43,095 bases of DNA from contig NZ_NHRY01000038.1 in the NCBI RefSeq assembly GCF_002937115.1, forward strand, positions 1 through 43,095. Direction: 5' to 3'. Position 1 is the stretch's first letter; every line of letters begins with the position of its first letter. Both the position numbers and the translations under genes were made by a program. Below are positions 16,140-24,453 of this stretch, piece by piece. The notes under the pieces are model-generated. The model saw nothing but the letters and a program-made list of their open reading frames with translations. It ran no database searches and was not told the DNA's origin. The stretch is from Rhodopila globiformis. GTDB lineage: Bacteria; Pseudomonadota; Alphaproteobacteria; Acetobacterales; Acetobacteraceae.

Positions 16140-17096
16140 TCAGGCCGTCACGCGCCGCGCCGCGTGCGCCTCGATCCAGGCCAGGAAGGCGGCCATGCCC
16201 TCGCCGGTCTTCGCCGAGACGGTCAGGATCTGCAGACGCGGGTTGACCCGCAGCGCCGCCGCCATGCAGGCGCCGACGTCGAAATCCAGGTGCGGCAGCA
16301 GGTCGGCCTTGTTCAGCAGCATCAGGTCCGCGGCGGCGAACATATCGGGGTATTTCGCCGGCTTGTCCTCGCCCTCGGTCACCGACAGTACCACCACCTT
16401 GTGCGCCTCGCCCAGGTCGAAGGCCGCGGGGCAGACCAGGTTGCCGACGTTCTCGATGAACAGCACGCCGCCGGGCTCCAGCGGCAGGTCGTCCAGCGCA
16501 TGCCCCACCATGTGGGCGTCAAGGTGGCAGCCCTTGCCGGTATTCACCTGCACCGCCTTGACCCCGGTGGCGCGGATCCGCTCGGCGTCGTTGGAGGTCT
16601 GCTGGTCGCCCTCGATCACTGCGATGGGCAGGCGCGGCTTCAGTGCCTCGATGGTGCGGCACAACAGCATCGTCTTACCGCTGCCGGGGCTGGAGACCAG
16701 GTTCAGCGCGAAGGTGCCGCTGCGGGCGAGGCGCTCCCGGTTGTCCTGCGCATAGGCGTTGTTCTTCGACAGGATGTCGCGCTCGATGCGGACGATGCGT
16801 TCCTGGCTCAGGCCGGGGACGTGAACGCCGGCGAGGCCGGCGCCGGCATCGACCAGGCCGTCGCTCTGCCGCGGATGGTCGTGGTGGTGATCCGCGTGAT
16901 CATGGTCGTGGTGATGATGGTCATGGGCGTGATCGTGCTCATGATGATGCTCATGGCCATGGACGTGATCGTGGTCATGGTGGTGGTCGTGGCCATGATC
17001 GTGCTCATGATCATGGCCGTGCGAATGGTCATGATGATGGCCGTGTGGCGCCTGGCCCTCGATCGTTTCCGTGCCGCAGCCGCAGACGGTGCACAT
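16140..17096 (-). CDS. hypB: HypB, nickel-storing GTPase for hydrogenase maturation
   Basis: 318 residues. It inserts nickel into the hydrogenase large subunit with HypA. The N-terminal metal motif CTVCGCG is followed by an exceptionally long His/Asp tract (about residues 17-77, dozens of His), the nickel-storage region. The GTPase domain has P-loop [51 protein letters not shown] and TVSAKTGEG. The ATG at 17096 with GGAGG seven bases upstream is preferred over the GTG one codon earlier; both overlap the hypA stop. The GTPase portion is normal in length and motifs. Confidence 0.97.
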   Translation of the reverse strand: MCTVCGCGTETIEGQAPHGHHHDHSHGHDHEHDHGHDHHHDHDHVHGHEHHHEHDHAHDHHHHDHDHADHHHDHPRQSDGLVDAGAGLAGVHVPGLSQERIVRIERDILSKNNAYAQDNRERLARSGTFALNLVSSPGSGKTMLLCRTIEALKPRLPIAVIEGDQQTSNDAERIRATGVKAVQVNTGKGCHLDAHMVGHALDDLPLEPGGVLFIENVGNLVCPAAFDLGEAHKVVVLSVTEGEDKPAKYPDMFAAADLMLLNKADLLPHLDFDVGACMAAALRVNPRLQILTVSAKTGEGMAAFLAWIEAHAARRVTA

Positions 17097-17437
17097 CACT
17101 CAACCTCCAGTTCGCGGACCCTCAGTTCGTCGCCCGCCGTCATCTGTACGTGGTGCTGGCCGCAGTCCGGGCAGGCGCCGAAGCGTTCCTGCAGCGGCAC
17201 CGTCTTGCCGCAGTCCAGGCACCAGCCGGCGCCGGCGATGCGGTCGATCACCAGCTTCGCGCCCTCCGCGATCGTACCACGACTGACGGCGTCGAAACAG
17301 AACAACATCGCCTCCGGCGCGACATGGCCCAGCACGCCGATTTCCAGCACGATGGCGGTCACCCGCGCGAAGCCCTGCTTGCGCGCCTCGTCCTCGACCA
17401 CGCCGAGGACGCCCTCGCACAGCGCCATTTCATGCAT
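17096..17437 (-). CDS. hypA: HypA, hydrogenase nickel metallochaperone
   Basis: 113 residues. It starts [18 protein letters not shown]; the conserved N-terminal His2 binds nickel. The zinc site is two CxxC pairs ([11 protein letters not shown] and [11 protein letters not shown]). It ends [10 protein letters not shown]. It overlaps the upstream hup-like gene by eight bases and the hypB start by one to four bases, so the operon is translationally coupled. Confidence 0.97.
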   Translation of the reverse strand: MHEMALCEGVLGVVEDEARKQGFARVTAIVLEIGVLGHVAPEAMLFCFDAVSRGTIAEGAKLVIDRIAGAGWCLDCGKTVPLQERFGACPDCGQHHVQMTAGDELRVRELEVE

Positions 17438-17966
17438 CGGCGGCGCTTTCGACCAAGACTCGCAGGGCGACGCAGGGATCGAAGGCGGCGGCGCGGTCGG
17501 TGATCGCGGCGACGGCGTCCGGGCCGGGGCGGAGCCCTATGGGATGCACATACCTCGAGAACAACCTGGGAACGACCGTAAAATCAGAGGCTTGCATGGC
17601 GGCCGGGCACGTTCCCTCGTCGTCATGGCCCGGCTTGTCCAGGACACCTGTCGCGGCACACGTGCTTGAACAGGTGGCCCGGACAAGCCGGGCCATGACG
17701 GGATGCGCCACGGCCACGATGGATCGTTTCAAAGTTCTGCGCATCCCGTAGAGGCGGAACCCGGCCAGCGCATGCGCCAGCGGGCCGTCGGGAAGGAATT
17801 TCCATTCCGTCGGCTCCAGCACGCAGGCGTCGGCCAAGCGTCGGTCATCGTTGAACACCAGGCGGTAATACAACCGCCCGCGCGCCGATTCCACTGCGGC
17901 GTATCCCCTATTCGGCCCGATACGATCCTCGGTTATCCAGTCGTCGCTCGTGCCCTGGCCGGACAA
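17430..17966 (-). pseudogene. HupK/HoxV-like hydrogenase large-subunit paralogue, C-terminal remnant with insertion
   Basis: The readable protein has AAVESARGRLYYRLVFND, VLEPTEWKFLPDGPLAHAL and, after an inserted block, [20 protein letters not shown]. These are the conserved C-terminal motifs of NiFe-hydrogenase large-subunit-like scaffold proteins (HupK/HoxV/HyaF group), where DPCxxC is reduced to DPCV. The N-terminal bulk expected for the family is missing; upstream DNA is repeat-filled. A 213-bp mobile palindrome (17538-17750) interrupts it after ALAGFR, but the frame stays open. I therefore call it a truncated, probably decayed gene that is still read in frame into hypA. A short functional form cannot be excluded. 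Confidence 0.72.
17538..17750. mobile_element. 213-bp palindromic mobile element inside the hup-like gene
   Basis: The ends are TATGGGATGCACATACCTCG and, inverted, TACGGGATGCGCAGAACTTT. The core is the 80-bp hairpin at 17621-17700. Flanks of 12 bp (17526-17537 and 17751-17762) agree at 10 of 12 positions, which looks like an aged target duplication. It is a reversed and diverged copy of the element at 17998-18208. Element plus 12-bp duplication is 225 bp, a multiple of three, explaining the preserved frame. Confidence 0.85.
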
Positions 17967-17976
17967 TCGTTCTCTC

Positions 17977-18276
17977 CGTCATGGCCGGGCGTGTCCCTAC
18001 GGGATGCACACATCTCGGAAACGGTCCGCCGCGGCGTTTCCCTTTCGTCATGGCCCGGCTTGTCCGGGCCACCTATTCCAGCACTTGTGCCGCGACAGGT
18101 GGCCCGGACAAGCCGGGCCATGACGATGTCGGAACGCTCTTGGCGCCCAGGCAAGCACTTGATTTTACGGTCATTTCCCACTCGTTTCCGAGATGTGTGC
18201 ATCCCGTAGGGCGTGTCCCGGCCATCTGCGCTTCGACGGCGCGGGGTGGATGGCCGGGACAGGCCCGGCCATGACG
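17977..18276. repeat. 78-bp palindrome split by a mobile element
   Basis: The pieces 17977-17997 and 18209-18276, joined after removing one copy of the 11-bp duplication, give exactly a 78-bp palindrome of the CGTCATGGCCGGG type with both arms. From 18277 to 18518 I see only faint coding remnants and the spacer before the esterase gene. Confidence 0.9.
17998..18208. mobile_element. 211-bp element with terminal inverted repeats and 11-bp target duplication
   Basis: The left end TACGGGATGCACACATCTCG is repeated inverted at the right end (18183-18208), with about 26-bp terminal repeats. The core is an 80-bp hairpin (18046-18125) with 29-bp arms. GGGCGTGTCCC occurs directly on both sides (17987-17997 and 18209-18219). 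It is too short to encode a transposase, so it is non-autonomous. Copies at 17538-17750 and 21576-21786 have nearly the same length. Confidence 0.92.
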
Positions 18277-18518
18277 GAGAAGCAACAGGCCCGGCCCCAT
18301 CCAAAGGCAACGGATCGGCCGCCATCCCCTCTCGACCCGGTACGTCATCCCAGTAGCGGCGCCGACAGCCCGGGCACTGGCGGCCTCGCAATCCGAACGC
18401 GATCGCGTGATCGGATCGGCGGAGGGATCACACTCCATCAAGCCATGCTCGACCGGCCGAAATATTCCGCTACGTAACACTCGGCCGCCGTGCCCAGTTC
18501 GGACAGAGGATCTCGCGC

Positions 18519-20024
18519 ATGCCCCAGAGTTCGGCGCTTCCCACCTACAGCGCCATCTATGCCTTCGGCGACAGCCTGTCCGACGCGGGCAATCTTTCGA
18601 ACCTCACAACCCTCGCCGGCAGCACCGAGCCGGTGTCGCCGCCGTACTTCACGCAGCACTATGGCCTGATCAGCGGCAACGTGTTCAGCAACGGCCCGAC
18701 ATGGGTGCAGGATCTGTCGACAGCCCTTGGCCTCGGGACGCTGGCGCCGACCCTGGCCGGCGGCACCGATTTCGCCTATGGCGGCGCCGAAACCGGCCCG
18801 ACTGCGCTGAACGCCGGCGACCTGCAGCTCCAGGCGATTTCGCTACCGGCACAGCTCGCGGAATTCAAGGCGCGTGTGCCGGCCCCGTCGGCGAATGCGC
18901 TGTACACGTTGTCCGTCGGCTCGAATGACCTGCTCGGCATCCTGGCCGCCCCTGGGCTGACCGCAACGCAGCAGACCAACGACGTCAATGCCGCCGTCGG
19001 CAACGAGGTTAGCTTCGTCAGCCAGCTCATCAAGGACGGGGCGAAGAACCTGCTGGTGATGAACGTGCCCGACCTCGGCAAGACGCCGGAGGTCACGCAG
19101 GGGCTGGCCAACGGCAGCAACATGCCGTCCGCCCAGCTGATCAATGAGGCGTCGCAGCTTTCCAGCCTGTACGACACGACCCTGGCGTCCGACCTCGCCA
19201 GCCTGGCCGCCACCAGCGGCACGAAGATCGGGATCGTGGACAGCTACGCGCTGGTCGACAACGCGGTGGCCGATCCCGCCGCCTATGGCCTGACCAACGT
19301 CACCACGCCGGTCTGGAGCGGCAACTACACCAGCGCCAGCAGCGGCACCCTGGCCACCACCGATCTCGCGACACAGGACCAGTACCTGTTCTGGGACCAC
19401 CTGCATCCGACTGAAACCGGCCACCTGGCGCTCGCCCAGCAAGCCGAGCAGGTATTGAGCGGGACTCCGCCACTGACGGTCGCGAACGCCACGACGGGCG
19501 CCAGCGTCCCGGCCGCGGGGGAACCCTACACCTCGCCGGTCAGCGGGCCGGAGCAGGCATATACAGCGGTAACGGCCGATCGGCTGAACATCACCGCCAG
19601 TACCCCGGACTGGTTCCTCCACGGCGGCGCCGGCGGCGGCAGCATGACCGTCGCCAGCGGCACCAACGTGCTGCAGGCCGACGGCGGGTCATGGATCTTC
19701 ACCGGCGGCAGCGGCGTGGATTCGTTCGGCGTGGACATCCGCGGCGACACCGCCGCGACCGCGACCGCGATCGTCAACTTCCATGCCGGCGACTCGGCCA
19801 CCATCCTGGGCGTCACGCCGGCCGATTTCGACCTGTGCTGGCATGACGGCCATGGACCGGGCGGCCATACCGGGCTGACGCTGTACGCCACCGGCCCCGA
19901 TGGGCCGACGGCGTCGCTGACCCTGGCCGGATTGACCAGCGGGGCCCTGAGCAACGGCCAGCTGACCGTCACCTCCGGCACAATGGACGGCACGCCCTGC
20001 TACACCATTCACGCCAACGCCTGA
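18519..20024 (+). CDS. Secreted SGNH/GDSL lipase-esterase with RTX-like tail
   Basis: 501 residues. The catalytic domain (about 10-315) has block I FGDSLSDAGN with the nucleophile Ser, a Gly block GGTDFAYGGAETG, block III VGSNDLL, and block V WDHLHPTETGH with the Asp-His pair. It also has NVPDLGKTPEV. The C-terminal 150 residues are Gly/Asp/Thr-rich beta sequence with FTGGSGVDSFGVDIRGD, like the RTX-type tails of type-I-secreted proteins. No N-terminal signal peptide is present, consistent with that route; no T1SS genes are nearby. It is likely an extracellular ester hydrolase; substrate unknown. Confidence 0.88.
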   Translation: MPQSSALPTYSAIYAFGDSLSDAGNLSNLTTLAGSTEPVSPPYFTQHYGLISGNVFSNGPTWVQDLSTALGLGTLAPTLAGGTDFAYGGAETGPTALNAGDLQLQAISLPAQLAEFKARVPAPSANALYTLSVGSNDLLGILAAPGLTATQQTNDVNAAVGNEVSFVSQLIKDGAKNLLVMNVPDLGKTPEVTQGLANGSNMPSAQLINEASQLSSLYDTTLASDLASLAATSGTKIGIVDSYALVDNAVADPAAYGLTNVTTPVWSGNYTSASSGTLATTDLATQDQYLFWDHLHPTETGHLALAQQAEQVLSGTPPLTVANATTGASVPAAGEPYTSPVSGPEQAYTAVTADRLNITASTPDWFLHGGAGGGSMTVASGTNVLQADGGSWIFTGGSGVDSFGVDIRGDTAATATAIVNFHAGDSATILGVTPADFDLCWHDGHGPGGHTGLTLYATGPDGPTASLTLAGLTSGALSNGQLTVTSGTMDGTPCYTIHANA

Positions 20025-20042
20025 CGACGGCCGCCAGGCCCG

Positions 20043-20073
20043 TGGCGCGGAGGACCCTGGTCCACCCGCGCCA
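20043..20073. terminator. Bidirectional hairpin between esterase and pfkA
   Basis: TGGCGCGG (20043-20050) pairs with CCGCGCCA (20066-20073), and inside it GGACC pairs with GGTCC. This gives a long stem with a small internal bulge and a two-base loop that probably opens further. It lies between two convergent stop codons (20024 and 20086), a typical place for a shared terminator. Confidence 0.6.
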
Positions 20074-20085
20074 TGGTGTTCCCAT

Positions 20086-21183
20086 CTACTCCGTCTTGCT
20101 GTCGCCCAGGCAGATCCCCAGCCCGCGGGCGGTGTGCACCAGCGTGTCGTCGAAATCCGTCAGCGGCGTCAGCTCGAACGCCGCGGTCAGCGGCACGTCG
20201 ACCACGCGGCGGTGCTGCCACGCGACCAGGCGGTCGAACTTGCCCTGCGCCACGAGGTCCACCGCGTGCACGCCGAACGCCGAGGCGGTCATGCGGTCGT
20301 CCCATGTCGGCTGGCCGCCGCGCTGCACGTGCCCGAGCACGGTGACGCGCGTCTCCGCCCCGGTCTTCTGCGCGATGGCGTCGCCCAGGACGTGGCCGAT
20401 GCCGCCGTAGGTGACGCCGCCAAGGGCATGGTGCAGCCGCACATGCTCGCCGGTCTTGTCGCGCACCGCCTCGGCGACCACGACGATGGCGAAGTTGCGG
20501 CCGTTGCGCCGCAGGCTGTTGATGTGCTCGGCCACGACGTCGATGTCGTAGGGGATTTCCGGCACCAGGATCACGTCGGCGCCGCCGGCGATGCCGGCCG
20601 CCATGGCGATGTGGCCGCTGTCGCGTCCCATCACCTCCAGGATCATGACGCGGTCGTGGCTTGCAGCGGTCGGCTGCAGGCGGTCGATCGCCTCGGTCGC
20701 GACCATCACCGCGGTGTCGTAGCCGATGGAGGTCTCGGTGGCGCCGACGTCGTTGTCGATGGTCTTGGGGACGCCGACGAACGGGATGTTGCCCTGCTGC
20801 GCCAGCCGCCGCAGGATCGCCATGCTGCCGTCGCCGCCGATGCCGATCAGGGCATCCAGGCCGAGCAGGCGGCAGCCTTCGATGATCTCCTCCGAGCGGT
20901 CCTTGCGGCTGCCGTCCGGCATCGGGTAGGCGAACGGGTCGCCGCGGTTGGTGGTGCCAAGCATGGTGCCGGCGCTGCGGGCCATGGCGGAGTCGGCGCA
21001 TTTCAGGTCGAGCGGGACGAAATCGACCGGCCGGCGCAGCAGGCCTTGGGTGCCCTGGTGAATGCCAAGGACGCGCCAGCCGTAGCCGAGTATGGCACGC
21101 GCGACGACCGCGCGGATGACAGCGTTCAGCCCGGCGCAGTCGCCACCGCTGGTGAGTACGCCGATGGTCTTTCCTGAGCTCAC
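20086..21183 (-). CDS. pfkA: 6-phosphofructokinase (PfkA family)
   Basis: 365 residues. It phosphorylates fructose 6-phosphate. Motifs: LTSGGDCAGLNAVIR (nucleotide loop), IGIGGDGSM (about 112-120), VPKTIDNDVGATETSIGYDTA (in parts, 138-158; catalytic TIDND), VMGRDSGHIA and GHVQRGGQPTWDD. The residue after GGD is Gly (ATP-type) while the residue before TIDND is Lys, a mixed pattern usually predicted ATP-dependent. The GTG at 21183 is chosen since AGAGG lies five bases upstream; a GTG two codons earlier overlaps that site. No operon partners. Confidence 0.93.
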   Translation of the reverse strand: MSSGKTIGVLTSGGDCAGLNAVIRAVVARAILGYGWRVLGIHQGTQGLLRRPVDFVPLDLKCADSAMARSAGTMLGTTNRGDPFAYPMPDGSRKDRSEEIIEGCRLLGLDALIGIGGDGSMAILRRLAQQGNIPFVGVPKTIDNDVGATETSIGYDTAVMVATEAIDRLQPTAASHDRVMILEVMGRDSGHIAMAAGIAGGADVILVPEIPYDIDVVAEHINSLRRNGRNFAIVVVAEAVRDKTGEHVRLHHALGGVTYGGIGHVLGDAIAQKTGAETRVTVLGHVQRGGQPTWDDRMTASAFGVHAVDLVAQGKFDRLVAWQHRRVVDVPLTAAFELTPLTDFDDTLVHTARGLGICLGDSKTE

Positions 21184-21503
21184 GTTCACCTCTGGAACCG
21201 CTGTGGACCGCCCTATCCTGCCACGGCATTGGGCCGCCGCACCACTTATTTCGGCCGGCTGCCGGACGCGAGGGATGCCAGAGACGGGCCGCGCGGCGAC
21301 TGCCGATGACAGCGGCCGGCAATCGTGGCTTTATTTCGGCCGGCGACCGAGCAGGATTCGGGTGGGGCGATGGAAATGGACCGGGTACCGGGAATGAAGC
21401 GGTGGGGGTTGTCCCTTGGGCGTCGGCACAAGGTCACGAACGGGGAAGGATCTGGCAGCACGGTCCTTCGTCCTCTCGTCATGGTCGGGCGTGTCCGCAT
21501 AGG

Positions 21504-21554
21504 CGCTACGGCAAGCCACAGGTCAATTGGGACGCAGAGGCGGCCTATTTTCAT
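21504..21554 (+). pseudogene. Short fragment resembling an alginate-export-like porin, joined to a palindrome
   Basis: The plus strand reads RYGKPQVNWDAEAAYF and then enters a palindrome at 21555. The DNA is strongly similar to 42985-43032, just after the truncated AlgE-like gene, which also runs into the same palindrome family. I infer a duplicated gene scrap carried with, or captured beside, a repeat. No complete gene is present here. Confidence 0.4.
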
Positions 21555-21575
21555 CGTCATGGCCCGGACGAGCCC

Positions 21576-21786
21576 TACCGCATGCACACATCTCGGAAAC
21601 GGTCCGCCGTGGCGTTCCCCCATCGTCATGGCCCGGCTTGTCCGGGCCACCTGTCGCGGCACACGTGCTGGAATAGGTGGCCCGGACAAGCCGGGCCATG
21701 ACGATGGGGGAACGCTCTCGGAGCCCAGGCAAGCACTTGATTTTACGGTCATTTCCGACTCGTTTCAGAGATCTGTGCATCCCGTA
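21576..21786. mobile_element. 211-bp palindromic mobile element, third copy
   Basis: It starts TACCGCATGCACACATCTCG and ends ATCTGTGCATCCCGTA, with the 80-bp hairpin at 21624-21703. It splits a short 31-bp palindrome (21555-21575 and 21787-21807). The 11-bp flanks agree at 8 of 11 positions. Together with the neighbouring scraps it fills most of the 659-bp spacer 21184-21842, in which I find no intact gene. Confidence 0.85.
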
Positions 21787-21842
21787 GGGATGAGCCGGGC
21801 CATGACGATGGGTGGCACGACCGCGGCGGCTGAGGCCGGGCC

Positions 21843-22805
21843 GTGGAACATCTCGACTGCAACCGCATGTTCGTTACGGTTATGGAAATCGGCAGCTCCG
21901 CCAGGGCCGCCCGTTCCCTCGGCATCAGCCCCGGCCAGGCCTCCAAACTCGTGTCGAAGCTGGAGGCCGATCTGGGCGTGCAACTGCTGCGCCGGACCAC
22001 GCGGGCGCTGTCGGCGACCGAGACCGGGCAGGCCTATTTCGAGCGCATCAAGCTCCTGCTGGAGGATTTCGCTGCGCTGGACGCCTCGGTCCGGGACAGC
22101 TCGGCGGCGGCGACGGGGCGGCTGCGGCTGTCCCTGCCGGTTTCCTTCGGCACCGCGCAGCTGGCGCCGGTACTGGTCGACTTCGCCCGCGCCTTCCCCG
22201 ACATCCAGCTCGACGTCAGCTTCGCCGATCGGCTGGTAAGTTTGGTGGACGAGGGATTCGACGTCGCGGTGCGCGTCGGCAATCCGGGCGACAGCAGCCT
22301 GATCGCGCGCCGGCTGTGCGACATGCGGATCGTCGTCCTGGCCGCGCCGGCTTACGTCCAGGCGCATGGCGAGCCGGCGGACTCGGCGGCGCTGGCGGGC
22401 CATGCCTGCGTCATCGATACGAACTTCCGCGAGCCGCTCACCTGGCGGTTCCGCGCCGCGGACGGTTCGGCGGTCACCGTGCCGGTGGCCGGACGGCTGC
22501 GGTTCTCCAACGGCGAGGCCTGCCTGGCCGCGGCCGCCGCCGGGCTGGGCATCGCCCGGGTACCGAGCTTCCTGGCGGGGCCCATGTTCCGCACCGGCGC
22601 GGTCAGGCCGCTGCTGCAGGCGTTCGAGGACCGGTGCTACGGCGTTTACGTGGTCTATCCGCCGGGGCGGTACCTGGCGGTCAAGGTTCGCGTGCTGGTG
22701 GATTTCCTGGTGGCGCGATTCTGCGGCAAGCCGACATGGGACCAGGGGTGGCCGTCCGGGATTGCTTCCAGTCCGGAGTCAATGACTGCCGGTTTGCCCG
22801 GATAG
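21843..22805 (+). CDS. LysR-family transcriptional regulator
   Basis: 320 residues. The winged helix-turn-helix is at about 1-62 (FVTVMEIGSSARAARSLGIS, then QASKLVSKLEADLGVQLLRR). The substrate-binding domain spans about 92-300 (GRLRLSLPVSFGTAQLAPVL, FPDIQLDVSFADRLVSL). It is of the PA0477/DmlR-like LysR subgroup that begins MDxxxxF. It lies just upstream of and in the same direction as DoxX and glutathionyl-hydroquinone reductase genes, so it may control them, though LysR genes are more often divergent from their targets. The start lies 36 bp beyond the end of the repeat cluster. Confidence 0.92.
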   Translation: MEHLDCNRMFVTVMEIGSSARAARSLGISPGQASKLVSKLEADLGVQLLRRTTRALSATETGQAYFERIKLLLEDFAALDASVRDSSAAATGRLRLSLPVSFGTAQLAPVLVDFARAFPDIQLDVSFADRLVSLVDEGFDVAVRVGNPGDSSLIARRLCDMRIVVLAAPAYVQAHGEPADSAALAGHACVIDTNFREPLTWRFRAADGSAVTVPVAGRLRFSNGEACLAAAAAGLGIARVPSFLAGPMFRTGAVRPLLQAFEDRCYGVYVVYPPGRYLAVKVRVLVDFLVARFCGKPTWDQGWPSGIASSPESMTAGLPG

Positions 22806-22862
22806 TCCCACGCCGCCGTTCGTGGCTACTTCCGGCCAGACACAAACCTGGAGGTCGTATCC

Positions 22863-23306
22863 ATGCCCACCGACACCCGCACGGCGCCCTATGCCGCCCC
22901 GCTTCTGCGCCTGACCCTCGGCATCCTGTTCCTTGCCCATGCCGGCCTGAAGATCTTCGTCTTCACCCCGGCGGGGACGGCTGCCTTCTTCGGCTCCCTC
23001 GGCCTGCCGCCGACCCTCGGCTACGTCACGATCCTGTGGGAGCTGCTGGGCGCCGCCGCGCTGATCCTCGGCCTCTGGCCGCGCATCGCCGCGCTGGCGC
23101 TGATCCCGATCCCGGCCGGCGCCATCGCGACGGTGCATGGGCCGGCCGGGTTCTTCTTCACCAACCCGCATGGCGGCTGGGAATTCCTGGCACTGTGGAT
23201 CGCCGCGCTGCTCGCGCCGGCGCTGACCGGCGACGGCGCCTGGGCGTTGCGGCCGACGACGGCACGTGCTGCCGTGACCGGCGCGGCGGAATCATTCGCC
23301 CGCTGA
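22863..23306 (+). CDS. DoxX-family membrane protein
   Basis: 147 residues with four predicted membrane helices (roughly 12-32, 50-75, 78-98 and 108-128). It has the DoxX signature start LLRLTLGILFLAHAGLKIF, then FFGSLGLPP and the conserved GFFFTNPHGGWEF loop. DoxX proteins are linked to quinone and thiol redox balance. The ATG follows a GGAGG site. It is the middle gene of a LysR-DoxX-quinone reductase set, 21 bp before the next gene. Confidence 0.9.
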   Translation: MPTDTRTAPYAAPLLRLTLGILFLAHAGLKIFVFTPAGTAAFFGSLGLPPTLGYVTILWELLGAAALILGLWPRIAALALIPIPAGAIATVHGPAGFFFTNPHGGWEFLALWIAALLAPALTGDGAWALRPTTARAAVTGAAESFAR

Positions 23307-23327
23307 CATGCCAGGAAAGGATCGGCC

Positions 23328-24284
23328 ATGCTGGTGAACGGACAATGGAGCGCCGACTGGCATCCGGTCCAGGCCACCGACAGCAAGGGCGGCTTCGTCA
23401 GGCAGCAATCCGGTTTCCGCAACTGGATCACGCCTGACGGGTCGCCCGGCCCGACCGGCGAGGGCGGATTCAAGGCCGAGCGCGACCGTTACCACCTGTT
23501 CGTCGCGCTGATCTGCCCCTGGGCGTCCCGGACGCTGATCGCCCGCGCCCTGAGGCGCCTGGAATTCATTTCAATGTCCGTGGTCGAGCCGGCGCTGTCG
23601 GCGCAGGGCTGGCGCTTCGGGGCCGATGCCGGGCCGGAACGGGACGGGGCGGCTTATCTGCACGAGATCTACACCCGCGCCGCACCGCACTATACCGGCC
23701 GCGCCACCGTGCCGGTGCTGTGGGACAAGCGCCGCCGGACCATCGTCAACAACGAATCCGCCGACATCCTGCGGATGTTCAACGCCGGCTTCGGCGACCT
23801 GGCGGACCCGGCGATCGACCTGTATCCCGCGCCGTTGCAGGCGGAGATCGACGCCCTGAACGAGCGGATGTACGCCCGGCTGAACAACGGCGTCTATCGC
23901 GCGGGTTTCGCCACGACGCAGGTGGCCTATGAGGAAGCATGCGCCGACGTCTTCGCCATGCTGGATGAGCTTGAAGCCCGCCTCTCGGCCGGCCCGTTCC
24001 TGTTCGGGGCGGGCCTGACCGGGTCCGACGTGCGGCTGTTCGTGACGCTGATCCGTTTCGATGCGGCGTATCATGGCCTGTTCAAGTGCAACCTGCGGCG
24101 GCTGGCGGATTATCCGAACCTGTCGCGCCATGTGGCTGCGATGTTGGATGTTCCCGGGGTCCGCGGGACGGTCAGCATCGACCACATCAAGCGCGGCTAT
24201 TACTCGATCCGGGCGCTGAACCCCACCGGCATCGTGCCGCTGGGGCCGGCGCCGGATGCGTCGTGGCGCCTGTCGGAGGCCTGA
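23328..24284 (+). CDS. Glutathionyl-hydroquinone reductase (xi-class GST)
   Basis: 318 residues of the YqjG/PcpF type. It removes glutathione from glutathionyl-hydroquinones. The catalytic Cys63 lies in LICPWASRTLIARALR. Other family features are GGFVRQQSGFRNWITPDG at the start, HYTGRATVPVLWDKR, IVNNESADILRMFN, and the C-terminal HIKRGYYSIRALNPTGIVP. The length is standard. It follows the DoxX gene closely and probably forms a quinone-stress operon with it. Confidence 0.95.
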   Translation: MLVNGQWSADWHPVQATDSKGGFVRQQSGFRNWITPDGSPGPTGEGGFKAERDRYHLFVALICPWASRTLIARALRRLEFISMSVVEPALSAQGWRFGADAGPERDGAAYLHEIYTRAAPHYTGRATVPVLWDKRRRTIVNNESADILRMFNAGFGDLADPAIDLYPAPLQAEIDALNERMYARLNNGVYRAGFATTQVAYEEACADVFAMLDELEARLSAGPFLFGAGLTGSDVRLFVTLIRFDAAYHGLFKCNLRRLADYPNLSRHVAAMLDVPGVRGTVSIDHIKRGYYSIRALNPTGIVPLGPAPDASWRLSEA

Positions 24285-24453
24285 AGAAACGGCCTGTCCT
24301 GGAGCCTGTTTGATTGGACCGAGGCTTCGGAGGGCTTGCTGTCTGGGTGGAAACTGGTGCCGGGAGGCGTGCGTGAAGGATTGATGCGTGGCCTTGCTGG
24401 TCCGGTCTGGCCGTGGTCCGGGATGGTGCGGCGGAGCGGGGCCGTCTCTCTAT

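Noticed and set aside
15543-17669. A 708-codon plus-strand open frame
   Set aside because: It lies opposite hypF, hypB and hypA. Its Val/Met-rich tract is simply the complement of the HypB histidine codons.
17538-18276. CRISPR array
   Set aside because: Repeats are dispersed, palindromic and nested, with no regular spacer spacing and no cas genes.
17933-18480. Minus-strand frames that might be the N-terminus of the hup-like gene
   Set aside because: They are mostly translated repeat DNA. The short non-repeat parts show no recognisable hydrogenase-like motif.
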